Positions 61,732-64,000 of a stretch of 64,000 nucleotides of DNA are shown piece after piece. Both the position numbers and the translations under genes were made by a program. Numbering within the stretch: position 1 is the first letter of the stretch; each line of letters opens with the position of its first letter. The stretch is from DATAXI01 sp963756185 (GTDB lineage: Bacteria > Verrucomicrobiota > Verrucomicrobiia > Chthoniobacterales > Chthoniobacteraceae), in assembly GCA_963756185.1 (NCBI GenBank), contig CAVWMS010000001.1:620001-684000 (forward strand). Reading direction: 5' to 3'. Under the pieces are notes generated by a model that saw nothing but the letters and a program-made list of their open reading frames with translations, did not search any database and had not been told where the DNA came from.

Positions 61732-63525
61732 GTGCCGCCTCTCTTCCGTTCCCGCCTTTTTCTCGGCTCGGTCATCGCGCTGGCCCTCGTCCTCTGCTAC
61801 CTTCCGGCGATGCGCGCGGGGTTTGTCTGGGATGACGACCTCCTGGTCACCGAGAACCCGCTGGTGCGCGGCACCGACAGCCTGCCGTACATCTGGGCCA
61901 GCGCGGCATCGACCGATTACACGCCGCTCACCATCACCGCGTTCTGGCTCGAATGGCGGCTCTGGGCCGACAACGCGGTGGGATATCATTTCGTCAACAT
62001 CCTTCTCTTTGCGCTTGCGGCGCTGCTGCTCTGGCGTGTGCTCGAGCGGCTCGATGTGCCGGGCGCCTGGCTGGGCGCGCTGCTCTTTGCGGTGCATCCG
62101 GTGAACGTGGCCTCGGTGGCCTGGGTCGCGGAATTGAAGAATGCGCTTTCGCTGCCGTTTTATCTCGCGGCCATCCTTTGCTATTTGCGGTTTCTCGAGA
62201 CGCGAAAAATTTCACTCTGGATTCTTGCGTTGCTCGCCGCGGCGTGCGCGTTTCTCAGCAAAGGCTCGACGGTTGTCCTGCCTCTCGCGCTGCTGCTTTG
62301 CATCTGGTGGAAACAGCGGCGCATTCGAGGCGGCGATCTCTTGTGGCTTTTGCCTGTCTTTCTGCTCGCTGCCGCCGCCGCCGCGGTCACGATTCATTTT
62401 CAATCGCGCGTGATCGACACCGGCAATCTCCCGGTGCCCCTCGGCGTCCGCATCGCGCGCGCGGGCCAGGCGATATGGTTTTATCTGGGCAAGGATATCG
62501 CGCCGGCGGGCTTGTGCGCGGTTTATCCCAAGTGGCCGCTGGATCATCAATTTCTCCCGCTCATCCTGGCGGTTGCATTGGCTTCCGCGCTTTGGATTGG
62601 AAAAGGCTGCTGCACGCGCGGGCCTTTCTTTGCATGGGTTTACTTCATCGTCGCGCTGCTGCCGGTGCTTGGCTTGCTGAACATGACCTTTCTCGATCAG
62701 GCCTACGTTGCGGACTGGTGGCAGCAGCTTGCGCTCCCCGCGGTCACCGCGCTGGCGGGAGCCGGCTTCGCCGCGGCCTGGCGCCGCGCCCGCGGGGCGA
62801 ATCCAGCCCTGCTTGCAATTTCCGCCGCGCTCATCGTCATCGCCCTGGGCGTGACCACTTTCGCCAACGCCGCGAATTATGAATCGATGGAGAAACTGTG
62901 CCTTGCCACGCTTGCCCGAAATCCCAACGCATGGACCGCGCGCGACAATCTTGGCAACGTCTACAACGCCGGCGGCCGGCTGGACGCGGCGGTCGATGAA
63001 TACCAGGCCGCGCTGAAGCTCAAACCTTCCGACGCGAGCACGCACTCGAATCTCGGCACCGTCTACGCCCGGTTGAACTGGCTCGACGACGCAATCGCCG
63101 AGTACCACGCGGCCATTGCCATCGAGCCGGGCAACGCGAAGTACTGGTTCAATCTCGGCAATGCGTTGCGCGGGCAAAAGCGCGATGCCGAAGCCGTGGA
63201 CGCCTACTCGCACGCCATCGACGACAATGCCCGCTGGACTTCTCCGCGTTATCAAATGGGTGCCGCGCTTCTCGACCTGGGCCGCGCCGCCGAAGCCGGA
63301 CGCCAGGCCGAGGAAATTGTCCACCTCGATCCCACGGCCATCTCGGGCCATTACCTCATGGCCCGCGCCGCGGCGGCCATTGGCCGTTTCAACGTCGCGG
63401 CGGCCGAGGCGGCCACGGCCCTGGAAATCGCCCGCAGCGCCGGCGACGAAAGGACCATCCAGCGAATGCAGGAAACTCTCGACGCCTGCAAGGCGGGGCG
63501 GCAGCCTACGGTGCCGGAATTGTAG
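61732..63525 (+). CDS. TMTC-like membrane protein with C-terminal TPR repeats
   Basis: A 597-aa protein from GTG 61732. The N-terminal half is a polytopic GT-C-like core with FVWDDDLLVTENPLVRGTDS, followed by many TM helices (FVNILLFALAALLLW, LALLAAACAFLS, LPLILAVALASALW). From about residue 395 there are several TPR units, e.g. NPNAWTARDNLGNVYNAGGR, LKPSDASTHSNLGTVYARLN, IEPGNAKYWFNLGNALRGQK. TMTC-like proteins are GT-C-fold, mannosyl- or glycosyl-transferases with TPR tails. WDDD motif present. The function is inferred from fold. Confidence 0.8.
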   Translation: MPPLFRSRLFLGSVIALALVLCYLPAMRAGFVWDDDLLVTENPLVRGTDSLPYIWASAASTDYTPLTITAFWLEWRLWADNAVGYHFVNILLFALAALLLWRVLERLDVPGAWLGALLFAVHPVNVASVAWVAELKNALSLPFYLAAILCYLRFLETRKISLWILALLAAACAFLSKGSTVVLPLALLLCIWWKQRRIRGGDLLWLLPVFLLAAAAAAVTIHFQSRVIDTGNLPVPLGVRIARAGQAIWFYLGKDIAPAGLCAVYPKWPLDHQFLPLILAVALASALWIGKGCCTRGPFFAWVYFIVALLPVLGLLNMTFLDQAYVADWWQQLALPAVTALAGAGFAAAWRRARGANPALLAISAALIVIALGVTTFANAANYESMEKLCLATLARNPNAWTARDNLGNVYNAGGRLDAAVDEYQAALKLKPSDASTHSNLGTVYARLNWLDDAIAEYHAAIAIEPGNAKYWFNLGNALRGQKRDAEAVDAYSHAIDDNARWTSPRYQMGAALLDLGRAAEAGRQAEEIVHLDPTAISGHYLMARAAAAIGRFNVAAAEAATALEIARSAGDERTIQRMQETLDACKAGRQPTVPEL

Positions 63526-63596
63526 CGGAAGGGTATTGTGCAGCCGGCGGCGGATGCTCGACAGCTTGGTAGGGTCGGGTTACATCCTGGATTAAC

Positions 63597-63917
63597 ATGA
63601 AAAACTATTACGAAGAAAAAGTGAGTGTGATCCGCCCGTTGGAGGGTCGGCGCGTCCATGTTGTTTTCTCCGATGGTTTTGAAGGGGGAGTGGACCTTGG
63701 GCCTCTTGTGGACAAAGGGCCATTGTATGAGCCGCTGCGAACGGACGAGAGCTTTCGTGCTGTCAAGGTCGAGCGCGGCGTACCGACGTGGCCCGGGGAT
63801 TTTGATCTCTCTCCCGGGACCTTGCGGGTTTGGTGCGAAGCCGGCCGTTTTATGGACAGGGAAGAAACCGACCAGTGGATCCACGAGCATTGCGGCTCCC
63901 CTGAAAAGGTGGCGTAG
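63597..63917 (+). CDS. DUF2442-domain protein (106 aa)
   Basis: MKNYYEEKVSVIRPLEGRRV begins the family-typical strand pattern, followed by SDGFEGGVDLGPLVDKGPLY, FRAVKVERGVPTWPGDFDLS and GTLRVWCEAGRFMD. DUF2442 proteins are often encoded beside DUF4160 partners and may be toxin-antitoxin components; no partner is visible before the window ends at 64000. Start supported by position and codon pattern. Confidence 0.85.
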   Translation: MKNYYEEKVSVIRPLEGRRVHVVFSDGFEGGVDLGPLVDKGPLYEPLRTDESFRAVKVERGVPTWPGDFDLSPGTLRVWCEAGRFMDREETDQWIHEHCGSPEKVA

Positions 63918-64000
63918 GATCGCAAGCGCGACAGAGAGAGGCAAAGAGTCTCAAGCAAGCCCTGGGGAAAAAGGCTCTTCAACTGGCAATTTCAGATTAG

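Overview
The window is a GC-rich (roughly 60%) bacterial chromosome or metagenome contig with one tRNA, about 56 supportable protein genes and an unusual load of intergenic palindromes and short tandem repeats. The best guess for the host is a soil-type member of Verrucomicrobiota (Chthoniobacterales-like). Clues are an N-terminal LEARIAPS motif on a giant beta-helix protein, GHQDGG-type tyrosine integrases, DUF2934, DUF3276/PUR and OB-fold small proteins, and intergenic TTCGAATTTC-type arrays. The taxonomic call is inference from recognised sequence habits, not from a marker gene.

Layout. 0-2 kb: a 5'-truncated peroxiredoxin coupled to a DsbA-like oxidoreductase, then a convergent NmrA-type reductase. 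2.5-5.9 kb: a hybrid PAS histidine kinase. 5.9-9 kb: a gene-poor stretch with tRNA-Ala(GGC), an atypical tyrosine recombinase lacking canonical active-site residues, and a tail-to-tail excisionase-like HTH protein. 9-19.2 kb: a signalling island with a histidine kinase, a FixJ-like regulator, a stand-alone receiver, an NtrC-like sigma54 activator and an 1832-aa Ser/Thr-kinase/ATPase/GAF/PAS/histidine-kinase protein. 19.4-27.6 kb: a same-strand detoxification/redox cluster (epoxide hydrolase, GlcG-like, enoyl-CoA hydratase-like, DJ-1/PfpI, VOC, quinone reductase, UBP zinc finger, SDR, RidA, FAD disulfide reductase), several with ATGA overlaps. 27.8-30.1 kb: ergothioneine genes egtB-egtD. 30.6-33.5 kb: small proteins plus an exported small heat-shock protein with a possible AU-rich leader hairpin. 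33.7-37.8 kb: an ABC exporter whose permease is fused to a CPBP protease-like domain. 37.8-45.4 kb: a secreted CHAP-like protein, a host-attachment-family protein, a 947-aa beta-helix surface protein, and a convergent DUF4062-TM-14xTPR protein. 45.5-51.8 kb: KDPG aldolase, RNase R, a PUR-family protein and pyruvate phosphate dikinase. 52-64 kb: an OB-fold protein, CDF transporter, medium-chain reductase, SRPBCC protein, secreted proteins, acetyl-CoA synthetase, a coiled-coil protein, an orphan antitoxin-like protein, a TMTC-like TPR membrane protein and DUF2442.

A striking technical or biological feature is the number of single-base indels, nearly all +1, inside otherwise perfectly conserved genes. 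There are about 16 in ppdK and about 11 in acs, with isolated ones in rnr, ridA, the DJ-1, VOC, quinone-reductase, permease and DUF4062 genes. Long neighbours such as the 5.5-kb kinase have none. Uneven polishing of a long-read assembly is the most economical explanation.

The least described items are the DUF4062-TM-TPR receptor-like protein, the integrase with substituted catalytic residues and clustered TATACC sites, the possible thermometer/uORF on the small heat-shock gene, and several foldback repeat families, including a 124-nt cloverleaf-like element.
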